Numbered from the stretch's first letter, positions 24,495 to 33,932 are shown. The stretch is 64,000 nt of DNA from Haloferula sp. BvORR071 (GCF_000739615.1 NZ_BATP01000019.1:150862-214861), one strand, 5' to 3'. Made by a program: numbers and translations. Notes: generated from the letters alone by a model not told the origin.

Positions 24495-26405
24495 ATGAGC
24501 ACGGAAGCAAAGACCGTACACCCGATGGCCCGAGCGATCTTCGGCATCGCGGCACTCATCATCATCGTCGTCGCTGCCAATATCCTCGTGAACTCACTTG
24601 GTATCGGCCACAAGAACGCCGATTTCACCAAGGACAAGGTCCACAGCCTGTCGGATGGCACCAAGGCAATCCTGAAGGAACTCGGCGCCCCGGTGACCAT
24701 CCGCTACTACGCGACGGAAAGTTCCGACTACCTGCCGGAGCAGATCAAGCTGCACATGCGGCGCGTCAGTGACCTGCTGGCGGAGTACCAGAACCTCTCC
24801 GGCGGCAAGCTGCGGATCGAGAAGCTCGACCCGACACCAGACTCGGATGCGGAAGATTCCGCAAACCTCGACGGCATCAGCGGCCAGCAGATCAACGACC
24901 AGAACCTCTACTTCGGCCTGGCGATCTCCTGCCTCGACAAGACCTCGGCGATTCCCTTCCTGAATCCACAGCAGGAGACGATGCTCGAATATGATCTTTC
25001 GCGCGCGATCTCGGAAGTGTCCCGCCCGAAAAAGCCGGTGATCGGCCTGATGTCCGCCCTGCCGGTGACCGGTGGAGCCGGCAACCCGATGATGGGGCAA
25101 CGCGGCACGCCACCTTGGGTGATTGTCCAGCAGCTCAAGCAGTCCTACGAGGTCAAGGATCTCACCATGACGCCGGAGAAGATCGATTCCGATGTCGACC
25201 TCGTGCTGGTGATCCACCCGGCTGGCATCACACCGGAGGCGGAGTTCGCGCTCGACCAGTATGTGCTGCAGGGCGGCACGGTGGTCGCCTGCCTCGACCC
25301 CTACTCGGTCGTGGCCGAAAGCCAGGGCGGTGGCAACCCGATGATGGGTGGCGGCGGAGTCCCGAACTCATCCACCCTGCCGACCTTGCTACCAGCTTGG
25401 GGCATCTCCCTCAATACCCAGGTGATGGGTGACGGGGTCTACGGCCTGCCGAACTACGGCCCGCTGCTGCCACAATTCCCGGCTGATGCGATGCCGCAGA
25501 AGGACGACATCATCACGAAGAACCTCAAGGAAGTGGTCTTCTACTTGCCGGGCGGTTTCACCAAGACCGGCAGCGCCGGTGTGGCGGTGACCACCCTGAT
25601 CAAGTCCTCTAACAAGGCAGCCTTCATCACACCGACTCCCGCGGAAGCACAGCGGCCGAGCAAGGCGGTGGCCTCCAAGCTGAAGCCAACCGGCCAGACC
25701 TACGACGCGGTCCTGCACCTCGCGGGCAACTTCAAGTCCGCCTTCCCCAAGGGCAAACCGGGCACGGAAGAAGCCAAGGACGAGGACAAAAAGGACGGCG
25801 AAGCCAAGAAGGACGAGAAGAAGCCCGAGGAGCCGCATCTGGTGGAAGCCACCAAGGCCGGCAACGTGTTCCTGATCTCCGACGTGGACGCCTTCTTCGA
25901 TGCGATCGCCTTCCAAGTGCAGCGCCTCGGCAACATGCAGATCGCCCAGCCGCAAAACGGCAACTCGGTGCTGCTCTTCAACATCGTCGACCAAGCGGCG
26001 TCCTCGCCACACCTCATCGGTTCGCGCAGCCGCGCGGCCGTGGCTAGGCCTTTCGTGAAGTTCGACGAGATGGAGCAAGCCGCCGAGGAGAAGTCCGGCA
26101 TCGAGGAGAAGAAACTCGATGAGGAAGCTTCTGAAGCTGAGAAGAAGATCATGGAGATCCAGTCCCAGCGCACCAGCAATGACGGCCGCTACACTCCCGA
26201 GCAGAAGTCAGCCATCGCCGAATTCACCAAGAAGAAGGTCGAATCCGAACGCAAGAAGCGCGATCTGCAGAAGGATCTGCGCCGCGCCAAGGACCGCGTC
26301 GCCGGCAACGTCACCCTTCTGAATGTCGCTGCCATGCCGCTGTTGGTAATCCTGGCAGGCATCGGCATGCTGGTAAAACGCCGCAGCTCCACCCGCGCCC
26401 GCTAA
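24495..26405 (+). CDS. GldG-like substrate-binding-associated membrane protein
   Basis: This 636-residue protein has one membrane segment near residues 12-34 (AIFGIAALIIIVVAANILV), a large extracytoplasmic domain and a C-terminal segment near 610-628 (MPLLVILAGIGMLV). The early part matches the GldG/ABC-type pattern: FTKDKVHSLSDGTKAILKEL, VTIRYYAT, VSDLLAEYQNLSGGKLRIEKLDP, and later VDLVLVIHPAGITPEAEFALDQYVLQGG. A lysine/glutamate-rich linker (about 415-450) and a coiled-coil (about 530-600) precede the last membrane segment. It is the third gene of the ABC operon. Confidence 0.88.
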   Translation: MSTEAKTVHPMARAIFGIAALIIIVVAANILVNSLGIGHKNADFTKDKVHSLSDGTKAILKELGAPVTIRYYATESSDYLPEQIKLHMRRVSDLLAEYQNLSGGKLRIEKLDPTPDSDAEDSANLDGISGQQINDQNLYFGLAISCLDKTSAIPFLNPQQETMLEYDLSRAISEVSRPKKPVIGLMSALPVTGGAGNPMMGQRGTPPWVIVQQLKQSYEVKDLTMTPEKIDSDVDLVLVIHPAGITPEAEFALDQYVLQGGTVVACLDPYSVVAESQGGGNPMMGGGGVPNSSTLPTLLPAWGISLNTQVMGDGVYGLPNYGPLLPQFPADAMPQKDDIITKNLKEVVFYLPGGFTKTGSAGVAVTTLIKSSNKAAFITPTPAEAQRPSKAVASKLKPTGQTYDAVLHLAGNFKSAFPKGKPGTEEAKDEDKKDGEAKKDEKKPEEPHLVEATKAGNVFLISDVDAFFDAIAFQVQRLGNMQIAQPQNGNSVLLFNIVDQAASSPHLIGSRSRAAVARPFVKFDEMEQAAEEKSGIEEKKLDEEASEAEKKIMEIQSQRTSNDGRYTPEQKSAIAEFTKKKVESERKKRDLQKDLRRAKDRVAGNVTLLNVAAMPLLVILAGIGMLVKRRSSTRAR

Positions 26406-26441
26406 ACCCCTCACCGCAATTCACTTCACTCATCTCCAGCC

Positions 26442-28055
26442 ATGAACAAACGCCAAGTCGTTGTCCTCTGGATCATCGCCCTGCTGCTCGGGGGTGCCGC
26501 TTATCTATCATGGACCGGCAAGTCGAAAACCTTCGACAGCCACACCAAACGCGGCCGCGGGCAAACCCTGGTCGACGGTTTCCCCGCGGATCAGGTCGCC
26601 AAGATCGAAATCTCCGGGGTCAAAGATAGCACCACCCTGCAACGCAAGGACGGCAAGTGGACCGTGGGCAACCGCGACGCTTATCCGGCCAAGCCGAACG
26701 AGGTGAACGAATTCATCGATACCCTCGCCGACGTGAAGGTAACTCAAGGCATCGATGCCGAGTCCTCTTTCTTCCCCCGTTTCGGCATGGACCCGAACGG
26801 CAAGGAAGACAAGGACCACGGCATCGAGGTCGTGATGTCGAACGAGGCTGGCACCGAACTCGGCCGCTTCACCTTCGGCAAGAGCCTTGAGTCCCAAGAA
26901 GGCAGCGATCCAATGAGCGCCATGATGGGCGGAGGTGGTTCCACCGGCCGCTACGTGCGCAATCACTCGGACTCCTCCGGTGTCTATGCCACCAAGGAGC
27001 TCTTCCCGACGCTCACCGGCGACCCGAAGAGCTGGCTGGACCCTAAGTTCGTCCAGCTTGAGAAGATCAAGGACATCACCGTCAGCGCGCCCGGCAAGCC
27101 GGAGGAAGTCGCATGGAAGGTGACCCGTGCGGATGAGAGCGCCGAGTTCACGCTGGAAGGCGCGAAGGAAGGCGAGGCGATCGACACCACGATCGCTGGT
27201 ACGCTCAAGACGCTCTTCAACTACGCCCACTTCGAGGACGTGGTGAGCGCCGACACCGCCGCCAAGGATGGCAATGCCGCCGACAAGCGCACCGTGAAGA
27301 TCGATACCGTCGAAGGCTTCCACTACACCATCACCGCCATGGCGCCGAACGCGCCGAAGGCCGAGGGTAAGGAAGGCGAAACTGCAACGCCGCCGGCCAG
27401 CGACGATACCATGTTCGTGACCGTGGATGTCACCGCTGACATCGCCGCCGAGCGGAAGAAGGAGGAGAAGGAGTCCCCGGAAGACGTCAAGGCCAAGGAC
27501 GCAGCCTTCACCGAGCGCAAAGGCGCTCTGGAGAAGAAGCTGGCCGCGGAGAAGGCGCTGGCCGGCCGGGTCTACAAGATCAACCGCTCCGCGATCGATC
27601 CCCTGCTGAAGACCCGCGCGGATCTGGTCAAGAAACCGGAGGCTCCGGCCGCCGGTGCTCCGCAAGCGGGCGGCCTGCCGCCAGGCTTCAATCCGGCTGC
27701 CATGCAGGGCCTACAGGGTGGTGCCATGCCTGGCCGTGGTGCCGCACCGGCACCGCGTCCTGCCCGCCGTCCGGTCGAAGCGGTGACCCCGCCGATCGCG
27801 ATCCCGCCGATGGAGGAACGCAAGCCTGCCGAGGCTCCGAAGCCGGAGGAGGCAAAGCCTGCCGAAGCTCCGAAGCCGGAAGAGGCAAAGCCTGCCGAGA
27901 CTCCCAAGCCGGAGGAAGCAAAGCCTGCCGAGGCTCCCAAGCCGGAGGAAGCAAAGCCTGCCGAGGCTCCCAAGCCGGAAGAGGCAAAGCCCGCTGAGGC
28001 GCCGAAGCCAGAGGAAGCCCCCCCGGCAGAGCAGCCGAAGCAAGAAGGCCAGTAA
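26442..28055 (+). CDS. DUF4340 domain protein with C-terminal PAEAPKPEEAK repeats
   Basis: This 537-residue protein begins with one membrane segment (VVVLWIIALLLGGAAYLSW), followed by two DUF4340-type beta-rich units (for example VDGFPADQVAKIEISG ... LQRKDGKWTVGNRDAYPA). After a proline/alanine linker the last 75 residues are six near-identical 11-residue units of the form AEAPKPEEAKP. The domain is the usual fourth partner of GldA/F/G-type operons. The repeats suggest an extended periplasmic or wall-spanning arm. A strong terminator follows, so this is the last gene of the operon. Confidence 0.88.
   Translation: MNKRQVVVLWIIALLLGGAAYLSWTGKSKTFDSHTKRGRGQTLVDGFPADQVAKIEISGVKDSTTLQRKDGKWTVGNRDAYPAKPNEVNEFIDTLADVKVTQGIDAESSFFPRFGMDPNGKEDKDHGIEVVMSNEAGTELGRFTFGKSLESQEGSDPMSAMMGGGGSTGRYVRNHSDSSGVYATKELFPTLTGDPKSWLDPKFVQLEKIKDITVSAPGKPEEVAWKVTRADESAEFTLEGAKEGEAIDTTIAGTLKTLFNYAHFEDVVSADTAAKDGNAADKRTVKIDTVEGFHYTITAMAPNAPKAEGKEGETATPPASDDTMFVTVDVTADIAAERKKEEKESPEDVKAKDAAFTERKGALEKKLAAEKALAGRVYKINRSAIDPLLKTRADLVKKPEAPAAGAPQAGGLPPGFNPAAMQGLQGGAMPGRGAAPAPRPARRPVEAVTPPIAIPPMEERKPAEAPKPEEAKPAEAPKPEEAKPAETPKPEEAKPAEAPKPEEAKPAEAPKPEEAKPAEAPKPEEAPPAEQPKQEGQ
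27828..28025 (+). repeat. Six 33-base tandem repeats encoding PAEAPKPEEAK
   Basis: Units start at 27828, 27861, 27894, 27927, 27960 and 27993, each 33 bases and in frame. Units differ by silent changes (GAG/GAA, CCG/CCC) and a few substitutions (Glu to Thr in one unit). The copy number is likely to vary between strains. Confidence 0.9.
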
Positions 28056-28067
28056 GTCAGTTTCAAG

Positions 28068-28099
28068 AAGGGCGGTCGCGAGACCGCCCTTTCTTTTTT
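28068..28099 (+). terminator. Rho-independent terminator of the ABC operon
   Basis: A 10-bp perfect stem (arms 28068-28077 and 28082-28091) with a GCGA tetraloop is followed by TTCTTTTTT. It starts 13 bases after the DUF4340 stop codon. Confidence 0.95.
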
Positions 28100-28274
28100 A
28101 CATGGCCTCCCTGCTTACCTTCACTGGCACCGCTTGGCTTGGACGTCGGGCGAAGTAGCCGCCCATCACCGGCAAGCTGCGAGGATCCGCAGCATAGCCA
28201 CCTTGCTGTCCAGCCTATCGTATTAAGAAGCCCTTGCCTTTATCCTAGCTCCAGATCATCGGGGAGTATCGCTC

Positions 28275-29132
28275 ATGCATCTCTACACCGGCGTCGTCTT
28301 GCATCTGACGGAAGCGGAGGCCTTCGTGCATACTTACTGGGCGCGGCCGTCTGACGTCGGCGCAGCTGTGGAGCAGATTCTCGACGCGGCCCGCGCCAAT
28401 GGCGTGAAGAATCCCCGGCTGCTGTCTCTCGATCTCTTCGATATCGACGATCTACCCACGGATGTGATTCCCTCGCCGCAAGCGAATACCTTCTGGAGCG
28501 AAGAAAAGCACTACTTTGATCCGGAACCAGTCTTTGCGATTCCCTACGGGGTGATCGCCACTCACGACGAAGGCGAACATGACATCGACGAAATCGCACC
28601 GGGCTTCACGCGATCCGCGGATGAAGACGGAATGATCGTCTTGGAAGTGAACGTCGAAGGACCCCATCTCGCTGCCATCTATGGTGAACTTCTCAAGGTC
28701 CATTCCCGCTACGAGGTCTTCTGGTATCGGCTCCACGACTTTTGGGAAGACGCCACCACACAGCTCTTGGTGAGTGATTTGCTGGACACGCCCGAGGCCA
28801 TCCTTGCCCATCTCGCGGATCACGAACACGACTCGCTGCAAAATGGCTACGTGACTCTCACCGCCTATCTGGAGGAGGGAAGAACCAACCTCAACCTCAC
28901 GGAACACAAGCAGATCACCATCTACACCTACTCCGAGGACCTTGCGAAGCGCTACGCTGAAGCCTTGAACGGCCTGGGCTATCCGGAAATGGACGAGCTC
29001 GTTTCCTTTGAATTTGGCATCTATCACTGGCACTTCCGCCATCCCGACTCGCGGACGAGGAGCCAACTGATCGAGCATTTGAAGGAAGCCGGTTTCAGGG
29101 ACTGGGACCCAAACAGCGGCGATCAGGAGTAG
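28275..29132 (+). CDS. Hypothetical acidic cytosolic protein
   Basis: This 285-residue acidic protein has no signal peptide or membrane segment. Aromatic- and acid-rich stretches (FEFGIYHWHFRHPDS, YGVIATHDEGEHDIDEI, EVFWYRLHDFWED) suggest a compact soluble fold. I do not recognise a family; ribonuclease-E-inhibitor-like or immunity-type proteins have similar composition, but the match is not convincing. It stands alone, with about 175 bases of spacer from the upstream terminator and 79 bases to the aminotransferase-like gene. Confidence 0.6.
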   Translation: MHLYTGVVLHLTEAEAFVHTYWARPSDVGAAVEQILDAARANGVKNPRLLSLDLFDIDDLPTDVIPSPQANTFWSEEKHYFDPEPVFAIPYGVIATHDEGEHDIDEIAPGFTRSADEDGMIVLEVNVEGPHLAAIYGELLKVHSRYEVFWYRLHDFWEDATTQLLVSDLLDTPEAILAHLADHEHDSLQNGYVTLTAYLEEGRTNLNLTEHKQITIYTYSEDLAKRYAEALNGLGYPEMDELVSFEFGIYHWHFRHPDSRTRSQLIEHLKEAGFRDWDPNSGDQE

Positions 29133-29211
29133 CCCGGGAGAATCTCACTGTGGAAGCTCATCTGAGATTCCCGCACTTGCACCCCGGCCGACTTGCCCCT
29201 AATTCCCCGGC

Positions 29212-30351
29212 GTGACCTACGACTTCGACGTCCCCATCGTCCGCAAGGGAACCGGCTGCATCAAGTTCGACCGGCGGCCGGAGCTCGATCCTTTCTGGGT
29301 GGCGGACATGGATTTCGCCTCCGCACCCGAAATCATCGAGGCACTGCACTCGCGGGTGAACCACGGGGTCTTCGGCTATGCCCAGGCACATGCCGGATTG
29401 AACGAGGCGATCGACCTTTACCTTGCCAAGCAGCGCGGCGTGACGGTGCCCGGTGAACAGGTGGTCCACCTCGGCGGCTTGGTCCCTGCCCTTTCGCTCG
29501 CGGGCCGTGCCTTCTGCAAGGATGGCGAGGCGCTGATGACCTGCACCCCGGTCTATCCGCCCTTCATCGGCGTGCACCATGACGGCGCGGCCAAGCTGAT
29601 CACCGTCGATCACGTCGAGGTCGATGGCCGCTATACCTTCGACTGGGAAGCGATGGAGCGGGCGGTCACGCCGCAGACCAAGGTCTTCCTCCTCTGCAAC
29701 CCTCAGAACCCGCTCGGCCGCGTCTTCACACGCGAGGAAGTGGAGGAACTCGCCCGCTTCTGCGTGAAGCACGACCTGATTCTGGTGTCCGACGAGATTC
29801 ATTGCGATCTGGTCCTCGATCCCCAGAAGACACCGCACTTCTCCGCGCTGGAGCTTGCGCCCGAGCTGCGCGAGAAGACGATCACCCTGCTCTCACCCAG
29901 CAAGACCTGGAACATTGCCGGCCTCGGATACGCCTTCGCCGTAATCCCGGACGACAGCATCCGCCGCAAGTTCACAGCCCAGCGCGGGCACACGCTTTCG
30001 GAGATCAATGCGCTCTCCTACTACGCGGCCGAGGCCGCCTACCGCGATGGTGAGGAGTGGCGCCATCAACTGCTCGCCTACCTGCGTGGCAACCGGGCGC
30101 TGCTCGATTCCTTCATCGCCGAACGCATGCCCAGCCTGCAGGTCGTTCCGGGCGAGGCCACCTATCTGGCGTGGATTGATGCCCGTGGCATGGGCGTGGA
30201 CAACCCCGCCCAGCACTTCGAGAAGAAGGCCGGGCTCTTCCTCTCTGACGGTGCCTTCTTCGGCTGGCCCGGCTGGATCCGCTTCAACTTCGGCTGCACC
30301 CGGGCGCGGATGCTGGAGGGGCTGGATAAGATGGCGCGGGCGCTGTCGTAG
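29212..30351 (+). CDS. PatB/MalY-type PLP-dependent C-S lyase
   Basis: This 379-residue fold-I PLP enzyme starts at GTG 29212. It has WVADMDFASAPEI, VFGYAQAHAGLNEAI, the cofactor-contact CNPQNPLGRVFT, LVSDEIHCDLVL, and the PLP lysine K231 in LSPSKTWNIAGLGYA. FGWPGWIRFNFGCT carries the carboxylate-binding arginine. These match PatB/MalY cystathionine beta-lyases, which split cystathionine or cysteine conjugates into a thiol, pyruvate and ammonia. A plain aminotransferase role is less likely given the WVADMDF start. Confidence 0.9.
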   Translation: MTYDFDVPIVRKGTGCIKFDRRPELDPFWVADMDFASAPEIIEALHSRVNHGVFGYAQAHAGLNEAIDLYLAKQRGVTVPGEQVVHLGGLVPALSLAGRAFCKDGEALMTCTPVYPPFIGVHHDGAAKLITVDHVEVDGRYTFDWEAMERAVTPQTKVFLLCNPQNPLGRVFTREEVEELARFCVKHDLILVSDEIHCDLVLDPQKTPHFSALELAPELREKTITLLSPSKTWNIAGLGYAFAVIPDDSIRRKFTAQRGHTLSEINALSYYAAEAAYRDGEEWRHQLLAYLRGNRALLDSFIAERMPSLQVVPGEATYLAWIDARGMGVDNPAQHFEKKAGLFLSDGAFFGWPGWIRFNFGCTRARMLEGLDKMARALS

Positions 30352-30374
30352 GGAGCGGGCCTTGAGAAGATGGA

Positions 30375-30406
30375 ATTACGCGCAACGTAATTTCGCTTGC
30401 CGTAAT
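30375..30406. promoter_or_regulatory. Candidate HigA operator
   Basis: A palindrome ATTACG-CGCAA-CGTAAT (30375-30391) is followed by another CGTAAT half-site at 30401-30406, about 25-55 bases before the higB start. HigA-type antitoxins autoregulate by binding palindromes in this position, so this is a likely operator overlapping the promoter. Confidence 0.55.
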
Positions 30407-30430
30407 CTTTTCCCGGACTAGCTTGGTTCG

Positions 30431-30712
30431 GTGATCGAAAGCTTTGGCGATGCCGACACCGAGAGCATCTACAAGGGCTTCCGGGTACGCTCACTCCCGG
30501 GTGACATCCAAGAACGGGCCCGGCGCAAACTCCGAATGATCAACCAAGCTCGAATCATCCAAGATTTGCAGATTCCTCCCGGGAACCGACTGGAGCAACT
30601 AAGAGGTGACTTGGAAGGCTACTGGAGCATCCGCATCAATCAACAATGGCGGATCATCTTCCGATGGCAAGATGGCCGAAAAGACGGCGTTACGATTGTC
30701 GATTACCACTGA
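30431..30712 (+). CDS. higB: HigB/RelE-type toxin
   Basis: This 93-residue protein has the HigB signature, from the N-terminal IESFGDADTESIYKG to RLEQLRGDLEGYWSIRINQQWRIIFRW near residues 55-82. HigB cleaves mRNA on translating ribosomes. It starts at GTG 30431. The toxin gene comes first and the antitoxin starts 5 bases after its stop, which is the standard higBA order. Confidence 0.92.
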   Translation: MIESFGDADTESIYKGFRVRSLPGDIQERARRKLRMINQARIIQDLQIPPGNRLEQLRGDLEGYWSIRINQQWRIIFRWQDGRKDGVTIVDYH

Positions 30713-30717
30713 TTCCG

Positions 30718-31029
30718 ATGGCCTCTCCGAAGCTACTTCCAATGATCCACCCCGGTGAAATCCTTCTTGAGGAGTTCATCAAGCCGATGGAGTTGAGTCT
30801 TGCCGCCGTCTCCCGCGCCACCGGCATTCCTCCTTCGCGGCTTACCGAAATCACCAAATGCCGGCGCAGTATCACGGCAGAGTCCGCCCTACGCTTGGCC
30901 AAATTCTTCGGAACATCTGCGGCTTTCTGGGTAGGACTCCAAGCCGAACACGATCTTGAAGAGGCTCAAAGAGCTCTGGGCGCCGCTATCGAGCGAGAGG
31001 TCAAAGCCCTGCATGGCAGTGCTAAATAG
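30718..31029 (+). CDS. higA: HigA-type antitoxin, XRE-family
   Basis: This 103-residue protein has MIHPGEILLEEFIKPMELSLAAVSR, a helix-turn-helix (about residues 26-65, including ATGIPPSRLTEITKCRR and SALRLAKFFG) and the HigA-typical AAFWVGLQAEHDLEEA. It neutralises HigB and binds the operon promoter. ATG 30718 was chosen because the longer frame overlaps higB in another register. Confidence 0.92.
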   Translation: MASPKLLPMIHPGEILLEEFIKPMELSLAAVSRATGIPPSRLTEITKCRRSITAESALRLAKFFGTSAAFWVGLQAEHDLEEAQRALGAAIEREVKALHGSAK

Positions 31030-31058
31030 ACATCTCCAGTCTCGGCCATCCGCTTGAA

Positions 31059-31925
31059 TCAGCGCTGCCGGGCAAGCTGCAGAAGTTCATTTTCGGCACG
31101 TTCTTTCAGCGAACCCGACGGGAACAGGGCGACCCATGCCGAAGCCCCTTCCCTATCGCGGGAGCCCCACTGATAGAGCACGGACATCACCGCTTCGGTC
31201 TGGATCATTCCTGCGGGAATTTCTTCCAGCACCAGGCGCGCCGCGTTCTCCGGCTCGGTAGCCGCGAGGACAATGGCGAGTCGGCCGCACATCTGCTCGC
31301 GTTGCTGTCCAGCGGGTCGGGCCAAAGTCCAAGCTGCCGCGGCGGCATAATCCTGCCCGGCCCATTGCTGGACCAGGTTCTCCAAGAGCACGCCGGAAGT
31401 TTCGCCGAGCTGGTGGCGCTCGAACTTGCGCACGCCTTCGCCCGCATCCGTCAGCGCGATCTGGGAGCAAACATTGCCCAGCGCGGACGCGCGCTCGGCT
31501 TCATCAGAGAAGCTGGAAGCCCAGCGTTCCGCTCGCACCGGGTCGCGGGCAGCAAGCAGTTGGGCGAAGCGCCGGAGAGCCTCATCGCGAGCAACCCCGG
31601 CTGGAAAGGATTCCACGAAACGCGTCGCGGCATCGGCATCGAGTGGCAGCAAGCTCGCCAGCAATCCGGAAAGAGCTTCCCGATCGAAATTCTCGCCAGC
31701 GTCGCGGCATGCCGCGAGCCGCTCTAACAAATTCGCGACGGAGCCTGAGTTTTCCCTAACAGAGGAATGTGAGCTAGAGCGACTTCCTTTCCCGGATGCC
31801 TTCTCACTCGCGGCGGAGATTCTAAGCGAAGCCGCCGGTGTCGCGTCCAGTTGCCGACTCAACACGGCAGCTCCGGCGATCAAGACCAAGCCTGTCGCTC
31901 CTAAGATGATCGAAGTCCTCGTCAT
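31059..31925 (-). CDS. Membrane-anchored protein with repeated ~37-residue helical units
   Basis: This 288-residue protein has an N-terminal signal or anchor (TSIILGATGLVLIAGAAVL) and a serine-rich linker. From about residue 75 there are repeated helical units of about 35-40 residues with the recurring pattern A-x-x-DP-x-x-A-x-x-W (for example LLAARDPVRAERWASSF, WAGQDYAAAAAWTLARP, WGSRDREGASAWVALFP). It looks like a TPR/HEAT-like solenoid. Proteins of this kind are common in Verrucomicrobia and lack a known function. ATG 31925 precedes the signal sequence directly. Confidence 0.65.
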   Translation of the reverse strand: MTRTSIILGATGLVLIAGAAVLSRQLDATPAASLRISAASEKASGKGSRSSSHSSVRENSGSVANLLERLAACRDAGENFDREALSGLLASLLPLDADAATRFVESFPAGVARDEALRRFAQLLAARDPVRAERWASSFSDEAERASALGNVCSQIALTDAGEGVRKFERHQLGETSGVLLENLVQQWAGQDYAAAAAWTLARPAGQQREQMCGRLAIVLAATEPENAARLVLEEIPAGMIQTEAVMSVLYQWGSRDREGASAWVALFPSGSLKERAENELLQLARQR

Positions 31926-31995
31926 GACCTGCGGGCGCAAAGACAGAAAGAACGAGGCACCGTCCGCTCCCGGACGATGCCTCGCATGGAATCGC

Positions 31996-33594
31996 TTACT
32001 GGAGGCGCCAGCGCTGCTGCGGGCCACCGCTCCAGCCCCACTGGATCAGCTGGGTGCCATTGGTGGTCGTGCTGGAGCTATCCAGCGAGCCACCGCTCTG
32101 TTGGTTCCAGATCTTGTAGGTGCCATCCGATTGTTGGTCCACCCACCAGCGCTGGTTGCTGCCGCGGGTCGGCGTCCACTGGATGATCTTGGTGTTGTTC
32201 GCGGGGTTGCCGCCCGGAACGTCGAGGGCTTTCCAACTGGATTGGCTGACGATGTTCCAAGAGCCATCCGAATTCTGGCTGAAGTTCCAGATCTGGTTCT
32301 GGCTCGGGCCGAGGCCCCAAAGCCCGACGATGCTGTTGTTGGCAGTCAGGCCCAGCGTATCGATCGCCATGTTGTTCATACCCACGATCGTGTGCCGACC
32401 CCAGATGTTGCTGGGAACGCTGACGGGGGTGAATTGCAGCCACGCCGCCGCATCACAGAACCGGTTCGTGATGATGTTGTTGTCGTTGGGCGTCTGCTGG
32501 GTGAAGTCGCTCCAGGTGATGTTGAAGTCGGTGCGGCGTTTGCTCCAGGCAGCGTTGGCATTCGCCACCGCCCAGCTGTGATAGGTGGCCCATTGCCGGT
32601 TATCCCGGCAGAAATGTCCCAGAGCCCGCGCATACTCGTCCGACCAAGTATTGGTCCCCCCGCCGGTCATGATGCCGTTGTTGTACCAACTCGGCCCCTT
32701 GACGTAGTCGAGCGCCCGCTTGGCGTCGTCGTAGTACATCACGTTCCCAGTGATCTGGTAGAGGTAGTTCGCGTAGTCGGCAAAGGTCCCCTGGTTGTAG
32801 ACATTCCTGCTGGTGTTGACCGTGCCGTTGCGGTCAACGCCGTTGTAAACCTGACCGGTCGAGGTGTTGTAGAGATGGCTCCGCACCCAAGTGTAGATCT
32901 GGGTCGCCCGGTCCAGATACCACTGGTCGTGATTGCCCATGTAGATCAGGCAAGCGGCCTTGCCCATGGTATTGTTGGAGAGGGCCTGCTTGTCGATGGC
33001 CTGACCCGGCGGCGTCATGTCAGGCTGCTGCTCCCAGATCCCACCGCCATTGTACTGGGTATCCCAGCCGCGTGCCCAGGCCATGTCGAAGCAAGGAACA
33101 CGGGCATTGTAGAGCAGGTCGGCATTACCGGTGATGAGGTAGCCGCGGGCCAGCATGATGGAAATCCATCCGATGTCGTCATTCCAGCCATCCCACTCAT
33201 ATCCCGGCGGGAATTTCTGCAGGAAAGTGGTACAGAGCGCGTTGACCAGGTTCTTGTGAGCGGTGCTGCCGGTGCGCTCGAAAGCGTCCTGCGCGATCAT
33301 GATATCGATGGCTCCGGTCCAGCCTTCGTCGAAGACGCCGCCGTTGATCTTATTCTTGTAGTAGTTGCCGTTCACAAGAAAGGCACTGTTGAAGCCGTTG
33401 AACATCGTATCGGCGTCGCCAGCTCCGATCGCGGAAGCCGATTGAACGAAGCCGCCCGAAGCAGCGACGGCCAGGACCAGCAGGAGCGACCGTGCGGCGC
33501 TGCTCTTCCCGGCAGCCATCCGGATGGAACTTATGACCTCGTTCGCGGATCCGGACATAGCTCCGCCATACTCTTTTTCCAGTGTCTCTTTCAT
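31996..33594 (-). CDS. Secreted GH76 alpha-1,6-mannanase with ricin-type lectin domain
   Basis: This protein of about 532 residues has a signal sequence (SLLLVLAVAASGGFVQSASA, near residues 33-52) and a GH76 catalytic domain (about 60-400). NKINGGVFDEGWTG and the adjacent acidic pair in WNDDIGWISIMLARGY (about residues 138-141) are the hallmark of the catalytic site. A C-terminal beta-trefoil CBM13/ricin-B domain (about 400-532) shows three Q-x-W-type motifs (QIWNF, QRWWV, QRWRL). It would cut alpha-1,6-mannan, as found in fungal or algal glycans. The start is uncertain: ATG 33594, 33558 and 33519 all precede the signal sequence and none has a strong ribosome site. Confidence 0.88.
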   Translation of the reverse strand: MKETLEKEYGGAMSGSANEVISSIRMAAGKSSAARSLLLVLAVAASGGFVQSASAIGAGDADTMFNGFNSAFLVNGNYYKNKINGGVFDEGWTGAIDIMIAQDAFERTGSTAHKNLVNALCTTFLQKFPPGYEWDGWNDDIGWISIMLARGYLITGNADLLYNARVPCFDMAWARGWDTQYNGGGIWEQQPDMTPPGQAIDKQALSNNTMGKAACLIYMGNHDQWYLDRATQIYTWVRSHLYNTSTGQVYNGVDRNGTVNTSRNVYNQGTFADYANYLYQITGNVMYYDDAKRALDYVKGPSWYNNGIMTGGGTNTWSDEYARALGHFCRDNRQWATYHSWAVANANAAWSKRRTDFNITWSDFTQQTPNDNNIITNRFCDAAAWLQFTPVSVPSNIWGRHTIVGMNNMAIDTLGLTANNSIVGLWGLGPSQNQIWNFSQNSDGSWNIVSQSSWKALDVPGGNPANNTKIIQWTPTRGSNQRWWVDQQSDGTYKIWNQQSGGSLDSSSTTTNGTQLIQWGWSGGPQQRWRLQ

Positions 33595-33932
33595 TTCTTG
33601 GGTTTGTTGGGATCGACGATTCCGCAACCATTTCGTCGGTGGCACGGAAGCCGCCAGATGAGGAGGAACCAGGGAGCCTTGGGTGCAACTTGGTTCATCA
33701 TCACGTTGCATCATCCCATCCGGATTGACTACTCCCCGTGTCGGTAGTTCTAGCCAGCCGCTCAATTCGGCGAACAGACCGCATAACTCGTTCGCCACCC
33801 AACAAGCATGTATATCGAAAGCAGGTTCGTCCCGCCCTCGCGTTTTTGAACCTCCGGAACAGCGAGTTTTCCCACGTGGCCCGGAAATGCGATCCTTGCA
33901 GCCCGGCTGCAGGCGCTGCATAAATCGCAGCC

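Noticed and set aside
27828..28025. Tandem repeats that could be mistaken for a CRISPR array
   Set aside because: The units are adjacent, without unique spacers, and encode an in-frame PAEAPKPEEAK arm of the DUF4340 protein.
31426..33747. A 773-codon plus-strand ORF
   Set aside because: Antisense to the repeat-unit protein and the GH76 gene, both of which have recognisable domains.
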